From Kribbella voronezhensis (lineage in GTDB: Bacteria; Actinomycetota; Actinomycetes; Propionibacteriales; Kribbellaceae), in assembly GCF_004365175.1 (NCBI RefSeq), contig NZ_SOCE01000001.1, forward strand, positions 5,091,403 to 5,155,402: 64,000 nucleotides of DNA, given 5' to 3'. Of this stretch, positions 35,103 through 43,748 are shown piece by piece. The notes under the pieces were generated by a model, which saw only the letters and a list, made by a program, of their open reading frames with translations, had not been told where the DNA came from and did not search any database. Each line of letters starts with the position of its first letter. Position 1 is the stretch's first letter. The translations under genes and the position numbers were made by a program.

Positions 35103-35393
35103 TCAGCCGACCGGCTGGCGGGTGTAGGCGCGGGCGACCTCGAGACCGAGGACCTCCGGTTTGCCGGCCGGGTCGGGGCCGAGCACCTTGGCGAGCACCG
35201 GGCCGAGCCGCTCGGCGAAGAACCGGTCGGCGTGCTCGCGCGATTCCCACAACGTGACGACCCGGATCCCGTCGCCCGCGGACCCGACGTACCGAGCCTC
35301 CAGCCCTTCCGGCTCCTGGCCCAGCGTGCTCATCACCTGGTCGAACTGCTCGATCGAACTGAACGGCGGGGTGGCGACTGCGATCCACTGCAT
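35103..35393 (-). CDS. Small ferredoxin-like (dimeric alpha/beta barrel) protein
   Basis: A 96-residue protein with the beta-alpha-beta pattern of the ABM-like dimeric barrel superfamily: MQWIAVATPPFSSIEQFDQV, then IRVVTLWESREHADRFFAER, and a C-terminal VLGLEVARAYTR. GAGGAG lies 6 bases before the ATG. Members include monooxygenases and stress or binding proteins, and nothing here identifies the role. It is convergent with adk and 98 bases downstream of the LuxR-type gene start side on the same strand. Confidence 0.6.
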   Translation of the reverse strand: MQWIAVATPPFSSIEQFDQVMSTLGQEPEGLEARYVGSAGDGIRVVTLWESREHADRFFAERLGPVLAKVLGPDPAGKPEVLGLEVARAYTRQPVG

Positions 35394-35491
35394 GATGCTC
35401 TCCTCTGGCTGCTGGGTGGCCGCTCGGCCACACCAACGACGTTAGGAGCGAACGGTCCGCGCCGAATCCGCCGAATCACTCATCGCCCTAC

Positions 35492-38206
35492 TCATTCCAG
35501 CCGACGGGTGGTCCAGCTCGCGATCTGGCTGCGATTGGCGAAGCCGAGCTTGGTCAGGATGTGCTGCACGTGGTTCTGCGCGGTCCGTTCGGAGATCACC
35601 AGCCGCTCGGCGATCTGCCGATTGGTCATCCCCTCGGCGACGAGACCGGCGACCTCGGCCTCGCGCGGACTCAACCCGGAGCCGGCCACATCGCCGAGCC
35701 TGCCGAGCAGCTCGGCCAACGGATCGGCGTACGGGCTCATGCCCAGCGACCTGATCAACCTCCCGGCCTCCTCAGCGGCATCCTTCGCCCGCTCGCGGTC
35801 GCCGGGCTCGTCGCGATCGGCCAGGGCACGCGCGAGGTGGTACTGCGCCTCGGCGACGAAACCGGGTGCCCCGGCCGCTTCAGCCCGGCGTACGGCGAGG
35901 GCGAGGTCCTCGATGGCCGCGTCCAGCCGTCCGAGCGCGAGTTCGGCCCGGCCGATCGCCAGCTCGGCCGGGCCCATCGAGGCGACTCCGTTGCCCACGG
36001 CATGCTCTCCCCGGTACTCCTGGAGCCGGTCGACCAGCTCGGCGAGGTCGTCACGGCGTCCGATTCCCGCGCACGCCAGCGCGGCGTACACGTACCCGGG
36101 CAGGACGAAGAACGCCGGCAACGACCAGCTTTCGATCGGCCCGGCCTGCCGGTACGCCGCGTCCGCCTGGTCGGGCAGCTCTAGGCACATCAGCAGGTAG
36201 GCCCGCGACAGCAGGGCCATCGTCGCGAAGCGTGGTGGCGGATCGAAGCTCTGCAAGGCGAATTCGGCCGCCTCGGTGGAGACTCCGACGTGTCCGGCAA
36301 GAGCGATCTGCAAGGCGAAGTACGCACCGGTCGCGGGTGCTTGCTCGACCAGCCGCATCCGGTCGAATCCACGCCGGGCGATTGCTGCGGCTTCGGCGTA
36401 CTGGCCGCGAGCCTGAGCGACGCAAGCGGCGACGCGGTCGTGGTGCCACGCACTCACCGGACCGCCGACCCGATCGACCGCGACCTTGAGAGCCGGCAAC
36501 TCCGCAGCGGCAGCGACCAATCGGCCGCTCTCGATCAACGCGTCGAGCCGCCAGAGCTCGCCCCACATCGCGGCGCGCGCGTTGCCGGTACGCCGCGAGA
36601 GGTCGAGCATCTCGGTTGCCAGCAGCAACCGCTCTGCCCGGCCGGCCGGCCCCGGACACGCCTCCTGCCTTGCCCGCAGGGCCGCCGTCAACGCGAGATC
36701 GTCCTGCGAGGCGCGGGCCAGCGTGAGAGCCTCCCTGCTCAGCGCGTCGAGCCGCTCTTGTTCACCGTCGTAGAAGGCCAGCTGACTGCGCTGCGCGGTC
36801 AGTCTCGCCTTCAAGGCTTTGTCATCGGTGACAGCGAGGGCCTCTTCGCACAGGCGTTTGGCGCAGGCGTTGATGCCAGGATCCGGCACCGCCTCGAGGA
36901 TGAGTGCCGCTTCCGCCTTCAACTCCGGTGTTCGTGCGGCGGCTGCGGCGGCCATCGCCGCTTTGACGCACTCCTGCAGATCGCCGGCCAGGTAGGCCGC
37001 CTTGCCAAGCGCGATCTGCGTCCGGGAATCCCTCTGTGGGTTGACTTTCAGGGCCGCCTTGTAGAGCCGCACGCCTTCTTCGTACGCCAACCGGTGTACG
37101 GCGTCGTCGGCCGCGCGGATCATCCACTGCGCCGCGGCCTCGGGATCGCCGTACTGGGCGCGGTGGCGGGCGATGTCGGCGAGGTGCTCGGAGAGGTCGT
37201 CGGCGTACCGATCCTCCAAGGCCTCTGCCGCCCCGCGATGCCAGCGGGATCGGTCGACCGCCGGGCAGGAGGCCTCGACGGCGTCGCGAGTCAGGGCGTG
37301 AACGAACCGGTACTCGACCCCGTCGCCGACGCGGTCCACGAAGCCGAAGGCGATCGCTTCGTCGAGCAGGGGCAGGCAATCGCCGACCGGCAGTTCCATC
37401 GCCGCGGCGAGGAGATCGACCCGGAAGTCCCGGCCGATGATCGCGGCCGCCTGGACCAACCGGCGGCAGTCCGGAGAGACCCGCTCCAACCGGGCGCCGA
37501 TGATGTCGAGAACACTCCGCGGCGGCCGGTCCTCGCGCCAGGTGCCGTCCGCGATGGCTCGCGCGACCTCGCGGACGAAGAGCGGGTTGCCGCCGGTGAT
37601 CTCCTGCACCCGCGCGGTCTGCCGGTCGCTTGCCATCGGCAACTGTTCACGGATCTCGTCGAGGCCGAAGCCGGTGAGATCGAGACGCTCGGCGGAGCGC
37701 GAGCGGAGCAGGTCGGGCAGGAACCGGGGGAGCGCGGCCGACGGCTCGGACTCGCGGCAGGTGGCGAGGACGAGAACCGGTAGCTCGGCGAGCTGGTCGG
37801 CCACTTGCCGTAGTACCAGCAGGGACGGCTCGTCGCCGCGATGGATGTCGTCGAGGATGACCACCAGGCCGCGCGAACCGGCGGCGGTTCGCAGTACGTC
37901 GACCAGTTCCTCGAACAGCCGGAAGCGATCCTCGGTTGCCGTCAGCACCTTGTCGGGGTCGATCTTCAGCGACCTGAGGATCTGCCGCCACGGCCAGTAG
38001 GCAGGAGCGCCCTCGGTCTCCACGCAGCGCCCCCAGGCGACGGCTGCACCCACCGCCAGTGCGGTCCCCGCGAACTCCTGCGCCAGCCGGGTCTTGCCGA
38101 TCCCGGCCTCACCGACACACACCACCAGGCGCCCTGCGCCACCGCGCGCATCGTCAAGCCACCCCCGCAGCCCCGCCAGTTCCCGGCCCCGCCCAGCAAT
38201 CCCCAT
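35492..38206 (-). CDS. Large ATP-binding LuxR-family regulator
   Basis: A 904-residue LAL-type regulator. It begins MGIAGRGRELAGLRGWLDDA, has Walker A GEAGIGKT (residues 32-39), a Walker B-like LVVILDDIHRGD, a long helical repeat region rich in Ala, Arg and Leu, and a C-terminal LuxR helix-turn-helix (LSPREAEVAGLVAEGMTNRQ, RTAQNHVQHILTKLGF). I start at ATG 38206; the frame stays open further upstream but that stretch crosses the divergent hydrolase gene. It lies about 1.3 kb from the NRPS operon start beyond adk, so pathway control is possible but unproven. Confidence 0.9.
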   Translation of the reverse strand: MGIAGRGRELAGLRGWLDDARGGAGRLVVCVGEAGIGKTRLAQEFAGTALAVGAAVAWGRCVETEGAPAYWPWRQILRSLKIDPDKVLTATEDRFRLFEELVDVLRTAAGSRGLVVILDDIHRGDEPSLLVLRQVADQLAELPVLVLATCRESEPSAALPRFLPDLLRSRSAERLDLTGFGLDEIREQLPMASDRQTARVQEITGGNPLFVREVARAIADGTWREDRPPRSVLDIIGARLERVSPDCRRLVQAAAIIGRDFRVDLLAAAMELPVGDCLPLLDEAIAFGFVDRVGDGVEYRFVHALTRDAVEASCPAVDRSRWHRGAAEALEDRYADDLSEHLADIARHRAQYGDPEAAAQWMIRAADDAVHRLAYEEGVRLYKAALKVNPQRDSRTQIALGKAAYLAGDLQECVKAAMAAAAAARTPELKAEAALILEAVPDPGINACAKRLCEEALAVTDDKALKARLTAQRSQLAFYDGEQERLDALSREALTLARASQDDLALTAALRARQEACPGPAGRAERLLLATEMLDLSRRTGNARAAMWGELWRLDALIESGRLVAAAAELPALKVAVDRVGGPVSAWHHDRVAACVAQARGQYAEAAAIARRGFDRMRLVEQAPATGAYFALQIALAGHVGVSTEAAEFALQSFDPPPRFATMALLSRAYLLMCLELPDQADAAYRQAGPIESWSLPAFFVLPGYVYAALACAGIGRRDDLAELVDRLQEYRGEHAVGNGVASMGPAELAIGRAELALGRLDAAIEDLALAVRRAEAAGAPGFVAEAQYHLARALADRDEPGDRERAKDAAEEAGRLIRSLGMSPYADPLAELLGRLGDVAGSGLSPREAEVAGLVAEGMTNRQIAERLVISERTAQNHVQHILTKLGFANRSQIASWTTRRLE

Positions 38207-38276
38207 CCGGCCAGCATCCCCCACGGACGGGGCAGGCGGAAGTAGGGCGCTTGTGTCCGTCGGAGAGACTTGGCCT

Positions 38277-39242
38277 GTGAAACGGGCCGTGCGGGGGTTG
38301 CGTCGGGTGCTGGTCGGATTTCTGGTTCTGCTGGTTGTTGTCACGGGGGCTTCGCTGACGTACAACGCGTTCACTGGTGACGAGGAGCCGCCGCCGGAGG
38401 GTCTTCGGTTCGTGATGGCCGGCGATGTCAACACGCGGTACGAGACGTGGGGTACGACGGGGAGCCCGGTCGTGCTTGTGCACGGCTCGACGGAGTCGGT
38501 GGAGAAGTGGTCGAAGCTGGTGCCGCTGCTGGCTCGTGATCATCGGGTGTACGCGTACGACATCACGGGATATGGGTACAGCGAGCGCAAGGCGCCGTAC
38601 ACGGTGGAACATCTGGCGGCGCAGCTGCTGGGCTTCCTCGATGCGATGAAGCTTGGTGGCCCAAAGCAACCACGTCCGCTGCTTGTCGGACATTCCCTCG
38701 GCGCGGGGATCGCCGCCGAAGCCACGCTGGAGGCACCGAGTCGGATCGGTGGGCTGATGTTCCTGGACGGGGACGGCCTGCCGCTCCCGGGTGGGCGCGC
38801 GTCCTTCGTACGGCATGTCTTCGTCAATCCCTACAAGACAAGCGCTCTGCGGTTGGTCCTCGGCTCTGACACGATCGTCCGCAAGCTCTACAACTCCGCC
38901 TGCGTCCAGGGCTGCCCTGCCCTCGACCACGCAGGCGTCGACCAGTGGACCCGTCCGCTTCGTCAACCGGGCGCGGAGAAGGCCCTCTGGCAGATGACGG
39001 CCAACGGCATCCCTGCCGTCACCCCCGAACGCCTGGAAACCTTCCGCACCCTGCCGATCCCCACCTCGGTCGTCTTCGGCGCCCTCGACACCCAAGGCGG
39101 CTCGGCGCAGGACACCGCCACCCGCATCGGCGCTCCAGCCCCGACCCTCATCCCCAACGCGGGCCACCTGACCCTCATCTCGTCCCCCACAGAAGTAGCG
39201 ACGGCGATCAACGCCCTCGCCGCGAGGCCGCCTTCGGGTTAG
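38277..39242 (+). CDS. Membrane-anchored alpha/beta hydrolase
   Basis: A 321-residue hydrolase with an N-terminal basic start and one membrane segment (VLVGFLVLLVVVTGASL, about 11-28), so the enzyme domain is probably outside the membrane. The fold shows the oxyanion VLVHGST, the nucleophile elbow GHSLGAG, and a late NAGHLTLIS with the catalytic His. GTG 38277 has GGAGAG upstream. It is divergent from the LuxR gene, and its end overlaps the convergent DUF2993 gene by 4 bases. Substrate unknown; ester or lipid hydrolysis is likely. Confidence 0.88.
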   Translation: MKRAVRGLRRVLVGFLVLLVVVTGASLTYNAFTGDEEPPPEGLRFVMAGDVNTRYETWGTTGSPVVLVHGSTESVEKWSKLVPLLARDHRVYAYDITGYGYSERKAPYTVEHLAAQLLGFLDAMKLGGPKQPRPLLVGHSLGAGIAAEATLEAPSRIGGLMFLDGDGLPLPGGRASFVRHVFVNPYKTSALRLVLGSDTIVRKLYNSACVQGCPALDHAGVDQWTRPLRQPGAEKALWQMTANGIPAVTPERLETFRTLPIPTSVVFGALDTQGGSAQDTATRIGAPAPTLIPNAGHLTLISSPTEVATAINALAARPPSG

Positions 39243-39964
39243 GCGCCCGCGGTCAGGTGGAGGTTGGAGGCTGCGGCGGTGAGGACGATGGATTGGCCGC
39301 TGATGGCGATCTCCTTCAGGGTGGCGCCGAAGGGGAGGTCGGGCAGGCCGATTCCCTTGGCCAGCAAGGAAGTCACCGCGCGGCGGATGACGGACGGCAC
39401 CTCTTCGGGAAGCTGGTCGACCAGGAGCCGGATCCGGCCGTTCACCGCCTGAGGGCGGACGGTCGCGGTCGCGTCGACTCCCCGGACCTTCACGCGGGCC
39501 TGCAGTTTGCCGCCGACGATCTGCAACGACAACCCGTCCAGCCCGCTGGCGGCCGCGGTCAGCTTGGTCAGCGCGCCAGGGGAGACCCGAAGCCGTACGT
39601 CGGTCGTGTCGACCGTGACGACCGCCTTCGAACCGGTCAGCAACTCGTGCGGCACATGGATGCCCGTCATCACCGCGCTGAGATCCTCCGCCGCGACCGA
39701 CTTGAACGACGGCTCCTGCATCGTCACCGTGATCTTGGAGAACTTCTCCTTGGCAACCTGCGGCAGAAACCCGAACCCACCGATCTCGGCCGACGTGCGA
39801 GAGGCCTGTACGTCGTACCGTGCCGCCTCCTGCTCGGCCGCCTTCGCCAACTGCCCCTCGGCCAGCGACTCGCCGACCCGATCGACAGCGAACAACAGGC
39901 CGGCCAACAGCACAAGGAGAATCACCAGCACCTTGAGCCCGCACCCACGCCTCTTCGGGCTCAT
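39239..39964 (-). CDS. DUF2993 (LmeA-like) envelope lipid-binding protein
   Basis: A 241-residue protein with an N-terminal membrane segment (LKVLVILLVLLAGLLFAVDR) and an outer beta-rich domain of the DUF2993 family. In mycobacteria LmeA of this family binds phospholipid and supports mannan maturation. ATG 39964 is preceded by GGGGAGGGG. Convergent with the hydrolase (4-bp overlap). Confidence 0.85.
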   Translation of the reverse strand: MSPKRRGCGLKVLVILLVLLAGLLFAVDRVGESLAEGQLAKAAEQEAARYDVQASRTSAEIGGFGFLPQVAKEKFSKITVTMQEPSFKSVAAEDLSAVMTGIHVPHELLTGSKAVVTVDTTDVRLRVSPGALTKLTAAASGLDGLSLQIVGGKLQARVKVRGVDATATVRPQAVNGRIRLLVDQLPEEVPSVIRRAVTSLLAKGIGLPDLPFGATLKEIAISGQSIVLTAAASNLHLTAGA

Positions 39965-40063
39965 CTGCCCCTCCCCGACATCGGCTGGGTCGGCTCCGGG
40001 CGGCATACGGTCGTCATGGCGTGACCCTATCGACCCCCTGCCACCCACCGAACTCTCAGCCTG

Positions 40064-40696
40064 TCAGCCATGCCAGACGGGGGCGACGTTCTTCCGGTAG
40101 CTCCGCCCGAAGACGCCGTTGATGATCGCGAAGACCGGCGCGGGGATGGTGTCGGCGAGCGCGGCCTGTTCCTCGGGCCCGGCGCCGTCGATCGCCCAGG
40201 CGAAGAAGCGACCACCCCGCGCCGGGCTGACCTGGCCGAACTTCCGTCCCATCGCCTTGATCTCCGGGCTGTCCTTCTTCGCGAGATAGACCGGCTCGAT
40301 CTCGGCCTCCTCGTGATCGAGGTGCCGCACGGTCACCGTCTGCAGCTCCCGCATCGCCGCCAGAGCCGCCTGGGCGTCATCCGCGGACGCCGTACTCCGA
40401 AGGGTGCCCATCGCGCTCCGAGCCGAGGCGAGCGCAGCCGCCATCGTCTCGTGCTCGGCATCCATCTGAGTCAGCAGTTCGCGACTCACCCCGACCGCTT
40501 CGAGCGCCGGCCAGGCGATCTCGTGCTCGCCTTCGTGGTGATACACCAGCTGATCGTCGAAATTCGCCCAAGCGGTGGCGAGCTGCTCAGCGCGCTTCCG
40601 GTCACCGGCGGGGAACGCACTCAACGCGTCCACGAACCGCTTCAAATCCCGGCGGAACGCAGCGTGAATCGCCCTGTTCATACTCATCTCGGCCAT
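40064..40696 (-). CDS. Hemerythrin-domain protein
   Basis: A 210-residue soluble protein with an N-terminal four-helix hemerythrin domain. The di-iron ligands are visible as H in IHAAF, H/E in YHHEGEHEIAWP, H in AEHETM, and H/E in RHLDHEEAEIEP. Such proteins bind oxygen, NO or redox-sensitive iron. The C-terminal 60 residues (FFAWAIDGAGPEEQ..) are typical of the actinobacterial group. Three in-frame ATG codons at the start (40696, 40684, 40681 region) leave the first residues uncertain. Confidence 0.9.
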   Translation of the reverse strand: MAEMSMNRAIHAAFRRDLKRFVDALSAFPAGDRKRAEQLATAWANFDDQLVYHHEGEHEIAWPALEAVGVSRELLTQMDAEHETMAAALASARSAMGTLRSTASADDAQAALAAMRELQTVTVRHLDHEEAEIEPVYLAKKDSPEIKAMGRKFGQVSPARGGRFFAWAIDGAGPEEQAALADTIPAPVFAIINGVFGRSYRKNVAPVWHG

Positions 40697-40716
40697 GACC
40701 GGAGTCTAGGCCCGCC

Positions 40717-41616
40717 TCACCGCTTCGCGGCGCGTTTCACCTCCTGATCACTCGCCTCGCTCGGCTGCCCCTGAACGATCAGCCGCTCCGCGAAACCGGC
40801 ACCGAAGGCTGCCAGCAGCAGGTTCGCCGCGTTGACATTGGCCGTCTCAGCGGTCGCGATCGAGAACAACCACACGGTGAGTCCGGCAACCCCACCGATC
40901 GGAATCCTCGACAACGACGCGACATTGGAACCGAGCTGCGCGAGCACATGCTCGGGAAGGATTCCGGTCGACCTCTTGGCCGCACTGATCACCGCGCCCA
41001 GAACGCCGAGCAGCGCCGACAGGATGGACAGGAACGGCCCGGACGTCCATTCCTTCGTACCGATCTGATCCGAGAAAACGGCGAGGATCACCAAGACGGC
41101 GAGCAGGACCGGTCCACCGATGAGAATCAGCAATTGCTGATAGTGGCGCACGATCGCGAGCCGCCAGTAGTCGTTCGAGATTCCTTCGTTCCGGATTCTC
41201 ATCGCGGCGGTGACCTTCTCCCGCGACGCGGCCAACTCCGATTCGGTCCAGGAGAAGTACGGATCAGGCAGCACGTGACGAATCGCCTTCACCCGCCATT
41301 CCGGCAGTCGCCCTGGTTCCTCGGCCTCCGCAAGCAGCAACGTCGCATGCAAGCGCAGCTCTTCGATCCCGTACCCCTCGATCAACTCCTGCTGAGCACG
41401 ATGAAGGTGGTGCCAGGCCGTCTCCATGTCGAGCCGTTCGGACGCCCTCTTCGCCGCCGTGATGAGCTTCACCGCCCCCGGCTGATCACCGGCCTCATCG
41501 ACCTCCAGCCGGAATTCGGCGATCTCCGCCTCGATCCAGGCCTGCCGCGGATCCTTCCAGAACATCCGCACCCGCCGCCATCGCGGCGGCGAGGTCTCCG
41601 TCCGGAGTCTGGCCAT
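40717..41616 (-). CDS. Uncharacterised membrane protein with cytoplasmic helical N-terminus
   Basis: A 299-residue protein I do not recognise. Residues 1-150 are charged and helical (IEAEIAEFRLEVDEAGDQ, then LHRAQQELIEGYGIEELRLH), followed by hydrophobic segments QLLILIGGPVLLAVLVILAVF, FLSILSALLGVLGAVI, IGGVAGLTVWLFSIATA and NLLLAAFGAGFAERLI. GAGGGGGAG lies 2 bases before the ATG. It lies 20 bases upstream (in transcription) of the hemerythrin gene on the same strand, so they may form an operon. The repeat-like helices could bind a partner; no enzymatic motif is visible. Confidence 0.65.
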   Translation of the reverse strand: MARLRTETSPPRWRRVRMFWKDPRQAWIEAEIAEFRLEVDEAGDQPGAVKLITAAKRASERLDMETAWHHLHRAQQELIEGYGIEELRLHATLLLAEAEEPGRLPEWRVKAIRHVLPDPYFSWTESELAASREKVTAAMRIRNEGISNDYWRLAIVRHYQQLLILIGGPVLLAVLVILAVFSDQIGTKEWTSGPFLSILSALLGVLGAVISAAKRSTGILPEHVLAQLGSNVASLSRIPIGGVAGLTVWLFSIATAETANVNAANLLLAAFGAGFAERLIVQGQPSEASDQEVKRAAKR

Positions 41617-42044
41617 TGCTCCCCCTCGACTGAATCAAGCCACTGATTTCCGGACGAGCCGATCGTGCGGTCATCAGCTGCCGCCGGAACCACGGAGAAA
41701 TTGCGCAGAACCGGAACGGCCCCTGCCGCGCAGTATCCAAACCGGAAATGCCCCTGTCAACGCCTCGAATCACCCCGACCGGAGACCGCGAATTGGCGGC
41801 ACAAATCGCCGGCGTACCCGCCAGTTGCAGGAGCTTCGTTTGCCCGCGGCCAAGACAACCCAGGACGCACATCGGCAGCTGAGCCCGCTGTGTCACCCGG
41901 CTGCGGCAACAGAATTCCTTGACTGATCTTCCATTGGTCCCCGTCGGGAGGGGCCTTCGGACCCTGGAACACCCGGCGCGAACGCCAGATCGTAAGAACA
42001 GGGCGGATGCCGAGACGTTCGCCCGGCGGACGACTGGGGGTTCC
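41617..42044. other. Intergenic region without a recognisable gene
   Basis: 428 bases between two divergent genes. The open frames in it lack codon-position bias and homology to anything I know. It must hold the promoters of both flanking genes, but I see no convincing -35/-10 pair, repeat or RNA structure. Confidence 0.6.
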
Positions 42045-42701
42045 ATGACAACGACACCGAAGCCGGACTCACCGCAGTTGCCGGTGGGCTGGCATCCGGA
42101 TCCCTGGACCGATGGCGACCTCTACAGGTACTGGGACGGATCCACCTGGACCGCCCAGACCAAACCCGCACCCCGGAAGAGCAAGGAACCCCGCAAGCGG
42201 CGCTCCGTTGTCTTCCCGCTCACCTTTGCCGCGTTCCTTCTGGTCGCTGTGGTCACCGCCGTGATGATGACCAGAGGCGATGCGTGCAAGGTTTCGATCG
42301 GCCCCGCAACGGTCGACTTCTTCGCCTGCCAGGACGTCGAAGCGCGTCAGTCGCAGATGCAGCAGGAGGTGAATTCCGCGAAGGAGAACGCTCAGGCGCA
42401 GGCAGTAGGTCAGCCGACCTCGACGGTGAATCTCACCGGCCAGTGGACTCCCACGCAGGGCGGTTTCAGCTGGCAGATCGAGCAGTACGGCAACCAGGTG
42501 GTGGTTCGCGAAGTCACGCCGTACGGGATCACCGCAGTCGCGCAAGGCACCCTCGCCGGAACCGTCGCCAACCTCACCTACCAAGCCGTCGACGGAAGCA
42601 GCGGCAGCAATGTGCTCCAACTGGTCGACAACAGAACTCTTCGGGGCACGGTCCGCAGCTACGCCACAAACGCCGAATCAACCATCGAACTCCACCGCTG
42701 A
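42045..42701 (+). CDS. DUF2510-domain membrane protein
   Basis: A 218-residue protein. The N-terminus carries the DUF2510 motif (GWHPDPWTDGDLYRYWDGST, residues ~16-35), a basic stretch (RKSKEPRKRRS), one membrane segment (VVFPLTFAAFLLVAVVTAVMM) and an outer domain of about 120 residues with a beta-rich NLTGQWTPTQGGFSWQIEQY pattern. DUF2510 often sits next to membrane segments in actinobacterial proteins of unknown function. The ATG at 42045 begins the domain. The NERD-domain gene follows after 50 bases on the same strand. Confidence 0.78.
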   Translation: MTTTPKPDSPQLPVGWHPDPWTDGDLYRYWDGSTWTAQTKPAPRKSKEPRKRRSVVFPLTFAAFLLVAVVTAVMMTRGDACKVSIGPATVDFFACQDVEARQSQMQQEVNSAKENAQAQAVGQPTSTVNLTGQWTPTQGGFSWQIEQYGNQVVVREVTPYGITAVAQGTLAGTVANLTYQAVDGSSGSNVLQLVDNRTLRGTVRSYATNAESTIELHR

Positions 42702-42751
42702 GCCATTGCCCTGCCGTGTTTTCGCCGAGATGCTGTGAGCCGGGGGAACTG

Positions 42752-43615
42752 ATGACAACTGACGGAAAACCGGCGGCAGAGGCAGCCATAAAGCTGATAA
42801 AGCTCCGGTACGCCGGCGTCTGCACGTGCGGCGCCGCCGTGGCGCCCGGCAGCTACGCCGGCTGGGACAAGGTAACCCGTAGCGTCCTCTGCGAGACCTG
42901 CGTTGCCACCCCGCCCGCGGACTCGAACGGTGCTGCTGAACAACCAGTAGACATCGGCCGCCCCGGCGCGTCCCTAGACCGCGAATACCAACGCCGCAAG
43001 CACTCCCACGAGAACCGCGTCCGAGCCCGGTTTCCACGGCTCGGCGGCCTACTCCTGGCAGTGACGGGCGAACCAGCCAGCACCAAGTCGTTCGCAATCG
43101 GCGCCGAGGGAGAGCAGCATGTTGCGTCCAGGCTCGAGAAGGCCTGCGGTGACGAGGTGCTCTTCCTCCACAACCGGCGGCTCGGCAAGCGACGGCGCGA
43201 CGGTGACATCGACCACCTGGCCATCGCAGCTTCGGGTATCTACGTGATCGACGCCAAGCACTACAAGGACGCCACAGTCCGCGTACGCCGTACAGGTGGC
43301 CTTCTCTCCCCGGCCAGGGAGCAACTGCTGATCAACGGCCGCGATCGCACCAACCTCATCGCCGGCTCCACCAAGCAACGGGACGCGCTACTAGTTGCCC
43401 TCGACAACCACCCGCTCGCGGCGTCCGTTTCCGTCACCTCGCTGCTTTGCTTTCGCACTGCCGACCTGCCGTTCTGGGGTGACGCCGAAATAGCCGGCGT
43501 ACGAGTTCTGGCTCTCCGCGGAACCATCAAGCTCCTGCGCCGCAACGGACCATTGACTCCTTCCGATCGCCAATCCCTCCATCGCCATCTAGCGGCCGAA
43601 CTCCCGCCGGCCTGA
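42752..43615 (+). CDS. NERD (nuclease-related) domain protein with N-terminal zinc ribbon
   Basis: A 287-residue protein. The N-terminus holds two Cys pairs (Cys24/Cys26 and Cys47/Cys50) that look like a zinc ribbon. The NERD domain starts at GAEGEQHVASRLE and contains the nuclease-like GDIDHL and VIDAKHY elements, with Asp in place of the more common Glu of the ExK motif. NERD domains resemble restriction-type nucleases but most have no proven activity. CGGGGGA lies 4-5 bases before the ATG. It follows the DUF2510 gene and could be co-transcribed with it. Confidence 0.8.
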   Translation: MTTDGKPAAEAAIKLIKLRYAGVCTCGAAVAPGSYAGWDKVTRSVLCETCVATPPADSNGAAEQPVDIGRPGASLDREYQRRKHSHENRVRARFPRLGGLLLAVTGEPASTKSFAIGAEGEQHVASRLEKACGDEVLFLHNRRLGKRRRDGDIDHLAIAASGIYVIDAKHYKDATVRVRRTGGLLSPAREQLLINGRDRTNLIAGSTKQRDALLVALDNHPLAASVSVTSLLCFRTADLPFWGDAEIAGVRVLALRGTIKLLRRNGPLTPSDRQSLHRHLAAELPPA

Positions 43616-43748
43616 CCCGTTCACCTGGGCGTTTGTAACGTTCAACGCGGTGGGGCGATGTACCGGTCGTTGGCGGTGTGACCGGTCGGGCTCTGGGGAG
43701 GGACGGCCGGCGGAAGAAGCCGCCTGTTATTCGAGGGGGAACAACTGC

